Positions 53,333-63,164 of a stretch of 64,000 nt of DNA are shown piece by piece; the stretch's first letter is position 1; each line of letters begins with the position of its first letter. A program made the translations under genes and the position numbers. The stretch comes from an uncultured Peptococcaceae bacterium (GTDB lineage Bacteria > Bacillota > Peptococcia > Peptococcales > Peptococcaceae), in the NCBI GenBank assembly GCA_949743265.1, contig CATJSX010000193.1, forward strand, positions 1 to 64,000, in the 5' to 3' direction. The notes under the pieces were generated by a model. The model was not told the DNA's origin, did no database searches, and saw only the letters and a program-made list of their open reading frames with translations.

Positions 53333-53699
53333 GCCAAATTTTTCAGATTTGATTTAAGGCTACAAGGTTTATAATGAAGTTGTAAAAGAGGCGAAAAGTC
53401 CTAACAAGAACGCCAATAAATATTTTATAGTACAAACAAAAACTATATACATTTAGATAAATATATAGCTGTCAAGGGTAAACTTCAAGCCCTTGGCAGC
53501 TTTTCTCGTCTTTGTAAATGGGCGTAATTTCTATATAAATTTTTGTTAATGCGTCCAAATTTCATAATAAAAAGTTGCAACAAAACGCAAAAAATAAATT
53601 ATTAGAACTATGCATCATAAAAAACGCTCTCTATAATAATAGCTAAGATAAACGCGTGCACGTATAATTCTAATATTTCAATTTTTAGGAGGTACTATA
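53333..53699. other. Intergenic region before module D
   Basis: There is no gene. It holds a terminator at 53468-53505 and AT-rich upstream sequence of module D with AGGAGG at 53687-53692. No copy of the ATAAACTATTG half-site was seen. Confidence 0.55.
53468..53505 (+). terminator. Terminator after the EamA gene
   Basis: AGCTGTCAAGGG / CCCTTGGCAGCT with an internal wobble pair and a T run. Confidence 0.8.
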
Positions 53700-55742
53700 A
53701 TGCTAAAAATATCAGATAAAAATATTTCGGAAAAAATAATTGTTTTAGGTATTGATGGAATGGATCCTAAACTAACCAGAAAATTTGTTGATGAAGGAAA
53801 AATGCCTAATACCCAAAATTTGATTGAACGAGGGGCGCAGCGTCATGATTTAATAATGTTGGGAGCGCAGCCCACTGTGACTCCACCAATGTGGACAACA
53901 TTAGCAACGGGCGCTTATCCAATGACTCACGGAATTACTTGTTTTTGGAGACAGACTCCCGGGAGAATTGATATGGTGGAATATAATTTAGATTCCAGAT
54001 ACTGTGAAGCGGAACAGCTATGGAATGTTTTTGCTGAAGCAGGGAAAAAAACATTAGTATGGCATTGGCCTGGTTCTTCTTGGCCGCCAAGCAGCGACAG
54101 TCCTAACTTAAGCGTTGTAGATGGAACAAGTCCAGGAAATGTTAATATGAGTGTTGGTGTTGTTGATGGTGAAAAAATTTTGGTTGCAAGTGTCAATTCG
54201 GAAAAAGTATTGTTTAAAGCACAAGCGGCAACTGACGGTGAAATTCCATGTGTCATTACAGATTTGCAACCACCAGAAAAAGCTTATAGTATAGCAAACA
54301 GTTTAAATACTAAACAGAAAGTAAAAGTTATGTTGTCAACTGACGAAGGAGAAGGAGCCGTACCTGAAGCACCCTTCGATGTTGTTTATTCGCCAATTAA
54401 AGATGCTGATGACAAATGGACAAATGCTCCTGAAGGTGCAAAAGAATTTATTATGCTGCACGCAGAAGGCCTAATTAGAAGACCATGTTTAATCTTAAAA
54501 AATGATGCAGGCATCTATGATAAGGTAGCAATTTATAAATCCAAAAAAGCTTTAGAACCCATTGCCATATTACAAGCTGGAAAGTACGAAAAAGACATTT
54601 ATGATGAAGCCATAAAAAACGATAAAGTGATTCCTGCCAATAGAAATATGCGCATTTTAGAACTAGCTGAAAATGGGGAAAAATTGAGAATGTGGATTTC
54701 AAGCGGGATGGATATGACTAATGATTCCATGTGGCATCCTAAAACACTTTTTCAAAATGTCGCGCAAAATATTGGCTATCCCCAGCCGACCTGTATGATT
54801 GGAAATGCTAGCATTCAAATCTCCAAAGAATGCATGTTAGAAAGCTGGACAGCAATTGGCGACTGGCAGGCTGAAGCATTAAATTATCTGATTGAAAAGG
54901 AAGACTATGAAATTATCTTTTCCCACTATCATAATGTTGATTTGGAAGGACATATGACTATTCGATATTTAAAAAATGGCGGTAAAGGTACCCCTGAAGA
55001 TTATAAAAATTTGGTAGAAATGGTTTATCAGCAGACCGATGACTATATTGGTAAATTTATACATCTTTTGGATAAAGGGTGGACGATTTTAGTAGTATCT
55101 GATCATGCTGCAGTCTGTCCGGAGCATGGAATCCGCGAAATTGGTGATATGACAGGAATCAATGTTGGCGTTATGAGAGAATTGGGCTTTACCTTTGTAA
55201 AGCAGGATGAAAATGGAAATGATTTACACGAAATTGATTGGAAAAAAACAAAAGCATTAGCCGTTCGAGGTAATCATATCTATCTTAACCTTAAAGGAAG
55301 AAATCAACATCAATTAGAAGACGGCACTGTGATTGATGGTATTGTCGATCCAGCTAATCAATATCAAGTAGAAGAAGAAATTATGACGGGTCTATATGGC
55401 TATAGAGATAAAGTAACTGGCATGAGAATTATCGCTTGTGCTTTGCGCAATAAAGATGCTGTTTTGTTGGGATTAGGCGGTCCCCAAAGCGGAGATATTA
55501 TTTATTGGACAGCCGAAGGGTACAACTACGATCATTGTGATTCGCTTTCCACCACGGAAGGTTTTGGTGGTACTAGCGTGTCGCCTATCTTTATTGCAGC
55601 AGGTAAAGGTTTAAAAGAAAATTTTGAAACGACACGAGTCATTCGTGAAGTTGATGTCGCACCTACAATTGCCGTATTAGGTGGTATTAGAATGCCTGCA
55701 CAGTGTGAGGGTGCCCCTGTATATCAGATTTTAGCAGATTAA
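53700..55742 (+). CDS. AlkP-superfamily hydrolase, module D
   Basis: A 680-residue paralogue of the module A-C enzymes. Metal Asp19 is in LGIDGMDP, probable nucleophile Thr61 in PTVTPPMWTTLATG; metal ligands in FSHYHNVDLEGH, VVSDHAA and NYDHCDSLSTTEG. HWPGSSWPPSSDSPNL, PCLILKNDAGIYDKVAIY and LNLKGRN are conserved. By eye it is closest to module B. A small insertion (QHQLEDGTV near residue 535) is unique to this copy. No signal peptide. It is followed by a transporter and two LysR genes. Confidence 0.85.
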   Translation: MLKISDKNISEKIIVLGIDGMDPKLTRKFVDEGKMPNTQNLIERGAQRHDLIMLGAQPTVTPPMWTTLATGAYPMTHGITCFWRQTPGRIDMVEYNLDSRYCEAEQLWNVFAEAGKKTLVWHWPGSSWPPSSDSPNLSVVDGTSPGNVNMSVGVVDGEKILVASVNSEKVLFKAQAATDGEIPCVITDLQPPEKAYSIANSLNTKQKVKVMLSTDEGEGAVPEAPFDVVYSPIKDADDKWTNAPEGAKEFIMLHAEGLIRRPCLILKNDAGIYDKVAIYKSKKALEPIAILQAGKYEKDIYDEAIKNDKVIPANRNMRILELAENGEKLRMWISSGMDMTNDSMWHPKTLFQNVAQNIGYPQPTCMIGNASIQISKECMLESWTAIGDWQAEALNYLIEKEDYEIIFSHYHNVDLEGHMTIRYLKNGGKGTPEDYKNLVEMVYQQTDDYIGKFIHLLDKGWTILVVSDHAAVCPEHGIREIGDMTGINVGVMRELGFTFVKQDENGNDLHEIDWKKTKALAVRGNHIYLNLKGRNQHQLEDGTVIDGIVDPANQYQVEEEIMTGLYGYRDKVTGMRIIACALRNKDAVLLGLGGPQSGDIIYWTAEGYNYDHCDSLSTTEGFGGTSVSPIFIAAGKGLKENFETTRVIREVDVAPTIAVLGGIRMPAQCEGAPVYQILAD

Positions 55743-55832
55743 GCTTTGCACCATAAGGGCCAATAATATTTGGCTCTTATGGCAGGCTTACTAAAATTGA
55801 GCAAATTTACTTTATGTAAGGAGGAACTATGT

Positions 55833-57284
55833 ATGTCAAATGATAGAATTCAAAAAAGTTCTCCAATCTATATTTTTCATTGCGTAATATTTTTCCTTTT
55901 AACATTTGGTTTTGGCTATTTACCAGCTATAGAACCAATTACTCCTTTGGGAATGAAAACATTAGGTATATTTTTAGGATTATTGTATGGTTGGTCATTT
56001 GTTGATATGTTTTGGACAAGCCTCATAGGACTCTTAGCAACAGGATTAACTGGTGCAATGACGGTTAACACTGCCATTTCTGTTGGTTTTGGCAGCAACA
56101 TTACCCAAATGGTATTGTTCTGCGCTGTATTTTCAGCTTATCTTAGTACAGTCGGTTTTACCGAATATTTAGCTTATTGGTTTATTAGTAGAAAATTTGC
56201 AGTTGGAAGGCCATATGTATTTATCTTTCTAATTCTATTTGCCGCATTCATTTTAGGTGCTTGCATCAGCGTTATTGCAACCCTTATGATTGTATGGTCA
56301 ATTTTTTACGGTATATGCGATATCTTAGGCTATAAAAAAGGAGATAAATTCACATCAATCATTATGGTAGGAATTTCTTATTTTGCAGCATTAGGTGGAG
56401 GAATTTTCCCATGGAAACCTTTGGCCGCTGTAGTATATGGTTATATGATTCCGTTTGGCTATGAGGCAGACTTTGTAAGTTTCACAATTGCTTGTGTTGC
56501 CGTTTCTATTGGATGTTTTGCTTTGTTTATGTTTGCTGTTAAATTTATTATTCGTCCTGATGTCACCTTTTATATGCAAGCCGGCGATTCATTTGCAGAG
56601 CATCGTGAAAAGAAAATGAATAAAGCCCAAAAAATTGGCGCTTTTTGTTTAATTGCTTATATTGCTATGTTATTTCTACCAGAAATTATGCCTGTTGGTA
56701 TGACTGGAAGGGCAACATTAAAAAATCTTGGTATGGCTGGCTGCGTTATGCTAATTCTGGCAATTTTAGTTATGATAAAACCAAATGGCGAATCTTTATT
56801 AAATTTTAAGCAAGCAGCTAATCAGGGAATCAATTGGGATGTTATTGTTTTAGTTGCCTCTTCTCTGCCTGTTGCTAGTATATTAGGTAGCGCTGAGGCT
56901 GGCGTTATGACTTTGGTTGGAAATGTATTTGGCAATATTGTCGCTAATGTTAATCACATTGCTTTTGCCGTTATTGTCGTATTATTAGCAAGTGCAGTAA
57001 CACAAATTGCTCATAATTTAGTATGTGCAGCAGTATTCACACCAATTATGTGTACATTTGCCGCACAAATCGACATTTCTCCTATGATAATTGCACCTAT
57101 GTTAATTTTAGCTTTAACCGTTGCTATTGCAACGCCTGGCGCTTCTACAACTGGTGCGCCTATTTTTGGAAATAGTACTTGGTGTCCCATTAAAGATGCG
57201 TATTTATACAATTTCTATGGGTGGATCATTACAATGATTTGTATGGTGACTATTGGACTTCCGATAACTGCTTTATTCTTTTAA
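55833..57284 (+). CDS. SLC13/DASS-type anion transporter, module D
   Basis: A 483-residue membrane protein with about 12-13 hydrophobic segments. IEPITPLGMKTLGIFLGLLYGW and ATPGASTTGAPIFGNSTW mark the two conserved loops. ATG at 55833, preceded by AAGGAGG, is preferred to an earlier in-frame codon at 55770. It is closest by eye to the module B transporter (both have long AQIAHNLV/TQIAHNLV and TQVAHNLV segments), mirroring the hydrolases, so B and D probably arose by duplication of a pair. Confidence 0.83.
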   Translation: MSNDRIQKSSPIYIFHCVIFFLLTFGFGYLPAIEPITPLGMKTLGIFLGLLYGWSFVDMFWTSLIGLLATGLTGAMTVNTAISVGFGSNITQMVLFCAVFSAYLSTVGFTEYLAYWFISRKFAVGRPYVFIFLILFAAFILGACISVIATLMIVWSIFYGICDILGYKKGDKFTSIIMVGISYFAALGGGIFPWKPLAAVVYGYMIPFGYEADFVSFTIACVAVSIGCFALFMFAVKFIIRPDVTFYMQAGDSFAEHREKKMNKAQKIGAFCLIAYIAMLFLPEIMPVGMTGRATLKNLGMAGCVMLILAILVMIKPNGESLLNFKQAANQGINWDVIVLVASSLPVASILGSAEAGVMTLVGNVFGNIVANVNHIAFAVIVVLLASAVTQIAHNLVCAAVFTPIMCTFAAQIDISPMIIAPMLILALTVAIATPGASTTGAPIFGNSTWCPIKDAYLYNFYGWIITMICMVTIGLPITALFF

Positions 57285-57293
57285 TATAGAAAA

Positions 57294-57343
57294 AATAAGT
57301 TGCACGCTGTTTGTTTGATGATAAAAATAGCGTGCAACTTATT
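57294..57343 (+). terminator. Hairpin after module D transporter
   Basis: A 15-base perfect stem, AATAAGTTGCACGCT / AGCGTGCAACTTATT. The T run is short, so termination may be weak. Confidence 0.65.
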
Positions 57344-57401
57344 GCCGTTGTAAATACTTTTGTTTCATGATATGATAGTAAAAAATTTAGAGGTGACAAA
57401 A

Positions 57402-58382
57402 GTGGATTTTAGAAGTTTTGAGTATTTACTTGCTCTTGAAAAATATCAATCGTTGAAAGATGTTGCCAGAAACTATGGTGTGACTGAACAAACTGTAAAA
57501 AATTATATTATGCGATTGGAAGAAGAGTTTCAAATTTCTTGTTTTGATAAAAGTATAAATAAAAATAAATTCATATTGTCACCTTATGGAAAAAAAGTAA
57601 AAAAGATAGCAATAACTGTATTAGAAGATTATCAACAGTTACAAAAAGAACTAAATCATAGCATTAACATGAAAATTGACAAAAACAAGTCGATGTATGA
57701 TTTTATTATAGGTGTGTCAGCTATTCCAAAATACAAATTTATGGATGATATTTTCGACGATATGTTGGAACACGGTTTTTATGTATCAGTTATAAAGAAA
57801 GATCCAATCGATATTGTATTAAATACAATTAGCGGAAAACTAACCGTTGGTTTATTTACTTGGCATAATAAAATTAAACAAGATTGGAATACACAAGCGA
57901 TTATATTACCATTAACTCAAGAACAGCCATATATCGTTATAGAAAAAAGACATTCATTAGCTACTCGTAAAAAAGTAACGATTGAAGACCTAAAAAATCA
58001 TAAATTAGCGATTTATCAAGAAGGCGATACGCCAGCTAATCCTTCAATTAGTTATTTATATGAAAAAAATATTCCACAAGTCATTACAAATGACTGCATA
58101 TTATTTGAAAAAGCAATTATCAAAAGCAACGCTGTTGGATTTATAACAGACTCTTTAATAGGCGGAAAATTTTTTAATCATGAAGAAAGATTAAAATTTA
58201 TTCCCTTTGATAGTGTAAAAGGAAAAATTTATTTAATAATAAATCGCGATTTTTATAAGCACAATTTTGATAAAATAAAGTTTTTCCTAAATGTATTATT
58301 GGATTTATTACAAAGAGGTGACAATGTTGAAAACCGAGCAATTAGAGATTTTCTTAATTGTATGCAAGATGAATTCATTTAA
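57402..58382 (+). CDS. LysR family regulator, module D, first
   Basis: A 326-residue LysR-type protein. The helix-turn-helix (FEYLLALEKYQSLKDVARNY, then TEQTVKNYIMRLEEEF) is somewhat divergent; the effector domain follows. GTG at 57402, with GAGGTGAC upstream, is preferred to a TTG at 57360. Its 3' end overlaps the next LysR gene by 59 bases in another frame, so the two are tightly coupled. The protein is AT-rich and lysine-rich compared with neighbours. Confidence 0.8.
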   Translation: MDFRSFEYLLALEKYQSLKDVARNYGVTEQTVKNYIMRLEEEFQISCFDKSINKNKFILSPYGKKVKKIAITVLEDYQQLQKELNHSINMKIDKNKSMYDFIIGVSAIPKYKFMDDIFDDMLEHGFYVSVIKKDPIDIVLNTISGKLTVGLFTWHNKIKQDWNTQAIILPLTQEQPYIVIEKRHSLATRKKVTIEDLKNHKLAIYQEGDTPANPSISYLYEKNIPQVITNDCILFEKAIIKSNAVGFITDSLIGGKFFNHEERLKFIPFDSVKGKIYLIINRDFYKHNFDKIKFFLNVLLDLLQRGDNVENRAIRDFLNCMQDEFI

Positions 58383-59238
58383 TTTAGCTGCAAAATCTTT
58401 GAATATTTCACATCAGATGATTAGTAAAACAATAAGAACTTTGGAAATAGAATTGAATAGCGATCTATTTTTAAGAACAAATCAAGGCGTAACGACAACA
58501 GAATACGGTGAAAAATTGCGTATTTTTGCTGAGAAAGCATTAAATGACATAAAAACATTGATGCCAACGGAAAAACGAGCATCAAAAAAAGAAATTATTT
58601 CGGTTTTAACCACAATGGGGCCAGCAAATAGTTTTTTGTTAAGTGCAGTAAATGAAATCGGCTATTATTGCCCTAATGTCATCGTAAATCTATACCATAG
58701 AAATCGCGAAGAAATCATAAAGCAAATCAACCAAGAAAAAGAATATATAGGATTCATTACGATTAGCGACGATGAACAGATAGAAAAAGTGTTAAGAAAT
58801 AACATGATTGGCTATGAAATTTTGGCGACAGATAAAACAATTTTAGTATGTTCGAAAGAACATCCTTTAGCCATAAAATCTGGCGCTGTTTCCTTAAAAG
58901 AGATCGCCAAATATCCTATAACGATTTATTTGGACAATGAAAACGCTGATAGTTTTTTATTAAAAGCAATGAAAAAGAAAAATATAAAGTATAACCTTCA
59001 TTTGAAAACTAATAACATATTATCTTTGGAAAATGCGCTTCTCAATACACAATCTGTTGGTACATCTACAAAATTGATCAAAAAATGCAATAATTTCTTC
59101 CATAATACTGATAACTTGGCATTTAAAACAATTTCTGCCATTCCTGAATTAAAAATCTTAGTTATATATAACAAAAAAATGCAGAAAAAAGCCAATCATT
59201 TTTGCAGATTGTCAGAAAATATTTATTTTAAGAATTGA
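58324..59238 (+). CDS. LysR family regulator, module D, second
   Basis: A 304-residue LysR protein: helix-turn-helix LEIFLIVCKMNSFNLAAKSL, then SHQMISKTIRTLEIEL; effector domain from ~90. ATG at 58324 with AAAGAGGTGAC upstream. It overlaps the preceding LysR gene by 59 bases. The two share little sequence beyond the fold and may form a regulatory pair for module D. Confidence 0.86.
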   Translation: MLKTEQLEIFLIVCKMNSFNLAAKSLNISHQMISKTIRTLEIELNSDLFLRTNQGVTTTEYGEKLRIFAEKALNDIKTLMPTEKRASKKEIISVLTTMGPANSFLLSAVNEIGYYCPNVIVNLYHRNREEIIKQINQEKEYIGFITISDDEQIEKVLRNNMIGYEILATDKTILVCSKEHPLAIKSGAVSLKEIAKYPITIYLDNENADSFLLKAMKKKNIKYNLHLKTNNILSLENALLNTQSVGTSTKLIKKCNNFFHNTDNLAFKTISAIPELKILVIYNKKMQKKANHFCRLSENIYFKN

Positions 59239-59921
59239 AATTTACCATATATGCAGAAGTATACCCAGATACTGCTTTAAGTTCCATATAAATACCCAAA
59301 ACTGACATAAGATTTATGAACCATTACAAATGAATAGCACCAGATTTAATGAACTATGAAAAAATTTGCAAAAAACTTTTTCATATAACAAAACCATAAG
59401 ATTGCATTTCATTAGGAAGCAGCTTGTCAAAGGTTTCGTGTGATAGCCTCATGGGTATCTGGGACGCGTGCCCATTCCTCCAGCACCACCTTGATCTGAT
59501 GTGCCTTATAGTTTTTCACCCAGTAGCGGCCTTAAAGCAAATCCCCAGTGATTTTTCAGAACGTCATTGACAATCTTGTTTCCCCACATGGGCTCGTCGG
59601 AAACTTCCATGTATTCGTCTTGAAGATAGCAATAGTAAAAATCACGCAAGTTAATAATCGTCATTGTTGTACCCTCATATCGTTTTTGTGGTTGGGTTGC
59701 CGGAAAACGATATGGAAAGCGGTACCATAGGAAACTGTCCCTTACCTTAGATCTGTTTGTCCCAAGGTCGTGTAAATAAAAAGCGCTTGCGCGGCAAAAT
59801 ACCATGCAGGCGCACAAAGATTTTTCTGTCGTACAAGGAGTGAATTCAGGCATAGACAGCACGCCCCCTGTCAGCGTAACAGCATCCGTTGGTCAACACC
59901 GTTCTCACCAATTTTTTCAAC
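59239..59921. other. Decayed mobile-element remnant
   Basis: No intact gene. The minus strand carries fragments with locally higher GC: VKNYKAHQIKVVLEEWARVP (about 59515-59430) and MTIINLRDFYYCYLQDEYME (about 59665-59600). The latter resembles the N-terminus of sigma-like proteins of conjugative elements, but is cut after about 25 residues. Frames join abruptly, as after deletions. Confidence 0.5.
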
Positions 59922-60599
59922 CTAAAGTGCAATACCTCGTTCTGCCAACAATGCTATCCAGATACTATTCCAAAGGAAATAATAAGAAACAGAAAGTATA
60001 GCTGTTGCAATGAATACAATTTTTCTTTTTGATATGCTATACTCTGGTCTGCTTTTTTCGGATGAAAAAACATAGATTGCGGGTATACCATCTTTGTCAT
60101 AGAATACACAAGAAGCCGGATATATCACACTAACTGTATTGCCAACCTGCAAACTACATTCACTGTCACAATCGCGGATTTTAAAATAGACACGGCTCAA
60201 AAGATATGGATTTACAGATTTCTTCGCTTTTTTAGACAATATATCTGCTATGTCATATATCCTTTTTTGCTTTAGTACAATGGTTCCTGTTTTCACTAGT
60301 ACCCTCCCTCTGAGAACTGCCAGAACAGCCTGATAATATTTCACGTACTGAAGTGTAGCAACGAGTGCCAGACCTATCCATATAAGTGGAATAATTAAAC
60401 CAAAGAGAGTCTGTTCTTCGTGTACTTTGCTCGCCCCAAAAATAGATTGAACAGCCGGATTTACGACAGAAATAAAATATAGTGAGATGCCAGAGAACGA
60501 CAATATGATAAATACGGTGTGCTTAATGATATTACTCACATATGTTCTAAAAATTTTTGAATTGCCAATTGTATTTTCATCTTTAAAAGCATCACTCAA
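59922..60599 (-). CDS. Membrane protein of unknown function
   Basis: A 225-residue protein not recognised. It has two hydrophobic segments near residues 28-50 and 66-85 and one near 193-215, with a soluble part between (residues ~95-190) rich in basic residues and containing a few Cys (IRDCDSECSLQVG). It lies between the element remnant and cydB and may be cargo of that element. Its codon use resembles clostridial genes. The RBS is not obvious. Confidence 0.55.
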   Translation of the reverse strand: MSDAFKDENTIGNSKIFRTYVSNIIKHTVFIILSFSGISLYFISVVNPAVQSIFGASKVHEEQTLFGLIIPLIWIGLALVATLQYVKYYQAVLAVLRGRVLVKTGTIVLKQKRIYDIADILSKKAKKSVNPYLLSRVYFKIRDCDSECSLQVGNTVSVIYPASCVFYDKDGIPAIYVFSSEKSRPEYSISKRKIVFIATAILSVSYYFLWNSIWIALLAERGIAL

Positions 60600-60648
60600 T
60601 AAACGTTAAATTCATTTTAGCTGGCAAAGTGACTGTTACTATTGGTAT

Positions 60649-60690
60649 AAAAAAGATACCTCATCGAAAATTCCGATAGGTATCTTTTAA
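60649..60690 (-). terminator. Terminator of the cyd operon
   Basis: AAAGATACCT / AGGTATCTTT with inner ATCG / CGAT, followed on the minus strand by TTTTTTTATACC. Confidence 0.85.
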
Positions 60691-60786
60691 TCATTAAATA
60701 GTCAATAATAACTTTTCATCTAAAAACTTCATAAGCCTAAAGTTAAAACGCTTTATCAATTTTTTAAAAAACTTGCTTTTTCTTCA

Positions 60787-61794
60787 TTAATATTCAACGT
60801 CTTCAGCGGTAACTCGTTTACGATACACCCAATAATTCCAACTCTGATATAACAAAACGATAGGTACCAAAGTTATAGCTATAATCGTCATGATTTTTAG
60901 TGTATATGGCGAACTAGAAGCATTGTAAATGGTTAAACTCCAGTTAGGATTTAAAGTCGAAATCAAAACTCGTGGGAACATACCAATAAAAACAGCCATT
61001 GTAACCAAAACAATAGTTATGGCGCTGGCAGCAAAAGAAATTCCCAATTTGTTTTTCATCTGCAAATAAACTGAGGCTAATAAAGCCACTGCTGCTAAAA
61101 CGACCAAAACTAACGAAGGGATTTTACTAAAAATATCTGTTGTCATCAATGCCAGTGCTACCCAAAGCAATACGGCTACTACCAAAATGACGCCGGATTT
61201 AACAGCAATATTAGCAATACGTTTCTGTAAATCCTCACCACTGGCTTTCAATCGCAAAAACAACGCGCCGTGAAATAAAAACAACACGACAAAAACCAAG
61301 CCGCCAACGATAGTAAATGGCGTTAAAAGAGTAAAGAAATTGCCAACAAAATTCATTTCTGCGTCAATCGGAACGCCTTTCATCAAATTTGAGACCGCGA
61401 CACCCCACAAAAACGCTGATAAAAAACTAGCAATACTAATCAAAAGATCCCAAGTATTACGCCATTTAAGACTGTCTACTTTGCTGCGAAATTCAATGCC
61501 TACACAACGTATAATCAAAGTCAACAGCACTAAAAATAATGCTAGATAAAAGCCGCTAAACAACGTTGCATACCAGTTAGGAAACGCCGCAAAAATAGCG
61601 CCGCCGGCAGTTAAAAGCCAAACTTCATTGCCATCCCAGAAAGGACCAATGGTATTCAAAACGATACGTCGTTCTGTATCGTTTTTACCAACAATAGAGG
61701 TTAGCATACCAACGCCATAATCAAATCCTTCTAAAAAGAAGAAACCAGTAAATAGAATTGCTATTAAGCAAAACCAGAGAATATTTAAATCCAC
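60787..61794 (-). CDS. cydB: Cytochrome bd oxidase subunit II
   Basis: A 335-residue integral membrane subunit with about eight spans (ILWFCLIAILFTGFFFLEGFDYGVGML at the start; FWDGNEVWLLTAGGAIFAAFPNWYATLFSGFY is diagnostic). With CydA it reduces O2 to water using quinol without pumping protons. It overlaps cydA by 10 bases. In an anaerobe it probably serves O2 removal. Confidence 0.95.
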   Translation of the reverse strand: MDLNILWFCLIAILFTGFFFLEGFDYGVGMLTSIVGKNDTERRIVLNTIGPFWDGNEVWLLTAGGAIFAAFPNWYATLFSGFYLALFLVLLTLIIRCVGIEFRSKVDSLKWRNTWDLLISIASFLSAFLWGVAVSNLMKGVPIDAEMNFVGNFFTLLTPFTIVGGLVFVVLFLFHGALFLRLKASGEDLQKRIANIAVKSGVILVVAVLLWVALALMTTDIFSKIPSLVLVVLAAVALLASVYLQMKNKLGISFAASAITIVLVTMAVFIGMFPRVLISTLNPNWSLTIYNASSSPYTLKIMTIIAITLVPIVLLYQSWNYWVYRKRVTAEDVEY

Positions 61795-63164
61795 ACTGAA
61801 CCCTCCTCGTTTCGAGTGATTTCTGCTGTTTCATCTGGCGATTTTTTAGCAAATTTGCTCAATAAATAAACGTCAACAACCGCCAATATACCATAAATTG
61901 CGGTAAAACCAATAAGCGTTAACAAAATATAGCCAGCTGGCATGACTGTTGAAACGCCGTCAGCCGTTTTCTGCAAACCATAAACAATCCATGGCTGACG
62001 TCCCATTTCTGTTATTAGCCATCCTGCCGTATTTGCCAAGTAAGGCAGAGCAATCGCAAAGAGCATAACTTTCAAATACCATTTTGGTTTGACTGATTTT
62101 TCTTTCCAAGCCAAATACAAACCAAATAATGCTAAAAGAATCATCAATCCACCACTGCCTACCATTAAACGGAAACTCCAAAATAGTGGCGCTACTTGCG
62201 GAATATAATTACCTTCACCATATTGTGCCGTATATTCAGCTTGTAAATCATGAATCCCTCTTACTTCGCCGCTGAAACTATTGTATGACAAAAAACTTAG
62301 CATATTAGGCACAGCAATTTCCCAGCTGTTTTGACCATTTTCCTGATCAATGCCCGCCAATGCGATAAAATCAGCCGGATCGGCAGTTTCCCAGTGTGCT
62401 TCGGCAGCTGCCATTTTCATTGGCTGAACATCAATTAAAAATTGTCCTTGCATATGACCAATACCGGCAACCAATAAGCTAGCGATAACACCAACAACTG
62501 CGCCCCATTTAAAAGACGTTCTAAAAAAAAGTGAATCCTGCTTTTTGGCTAAATGATAAGCGCTAATACCCATTATAAAAAAGGCAGCTGTTTTTACACC
62601 TGCCGTAACAACATGGGGAAATTGATGCCACAAATAAGGATTAAGCAACAATGCACCAAAATCTGTCATTTCAGCCCGTCCATTGGCTAAAATATAACCT
62701 TGTGGATTTTGCATAAAAGAATTAGCTGTCAAAATCCAAAATGCTGATAAATTGCTGGCAAAAGCTACCAGCCAAATAGAAGCCAAATGAATTTTTTTGG
62801 GCAATTTATCCCAGCCAAAAATCCAAACGCCTAAAAAAGTCGATTCGATAAAAAATGCTGCCAAAGCTTCAATAGCTAACGGCGCACCAAAAATATCACC
62901 GACAAAACGAGAATACTCAGACCAGTTCATACCGAATTGAAATTCTTGCACAATACCGGTCGCTACGCCCATAGCAAAGTTGATTAAAAACAATTTGCCC
63001 CAAAATTTGGTCATTTTTTTATAATGCTCGTTATTAGTGCGATAATACTGCGTGTGCATCAAGGCAATCAATATTGACAGCCCCAAGGTCAGCGGCACAA
63101 ATAAAAAATGATATACCGTTGTGATTGCAAATTGCCACCTTGCCAATAATAATTGATCCAACAT
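61785..63164 (-). CDS. cydA: Cytochrome bd oxidase subunit I
   Basis: A 459-residue subunit binding hemes b558, b595 and d. The N-terminal LLARWQFAITTVYHFLFVPLT contains the heme-ligand His; FGAPLAIEALAAFFIESTFLG and GRQPWIVYGLQKTADGVS are conserved. The Q loop is of the short type. It is first of the cydAB operon; cydDC are not in the window. Confidence 0.95.
   Translation of the reverse strand: MLDQLLLARWQFAITTVYHFLFVPLTLGLSILIALMHTQYYRTNNEHYKKMTKFWGKLFLINFAMGVATGIVQEFQFGMNWSEYSRFVGDIFGAPLAIEALAAFFIESTFLGVWIFGWDKLPKKIHLASIWLVAFASNLSAFWILTANSFMQNPQGYILANGRAEMTDFGALLLNPYLWHQFPHVVTAGVKTAAFFIMGISAYHLAKKQDSLFFRTSFKWGAVVGVIASLLVAGIGHMQGQFLIDVQPMKMAAAEAHWETADPADFIALAGIDQENGQNSWEIAVPNMLSFLSYNSFSGEVRGIHDLQAEYTAQYGEGNYIPQVAPLFWSFRLMVGSGGLMILLALFGLYLAWKEKSVKPKWYLKVMLFAIALPYLANTAGWLITEMGRQPWIVYGLQKTADGVSTVMPAGYILLTLIGFTAIYGILAVVDVYLLSKFAKKSPDETAEITRNEEGSVWI

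Noticed and set aside
59506-59862. 118-residue minus-strand frame as a gene
   Set aside because: Composite of unrelated fragments with no RBS; better read as decayed element sequence.
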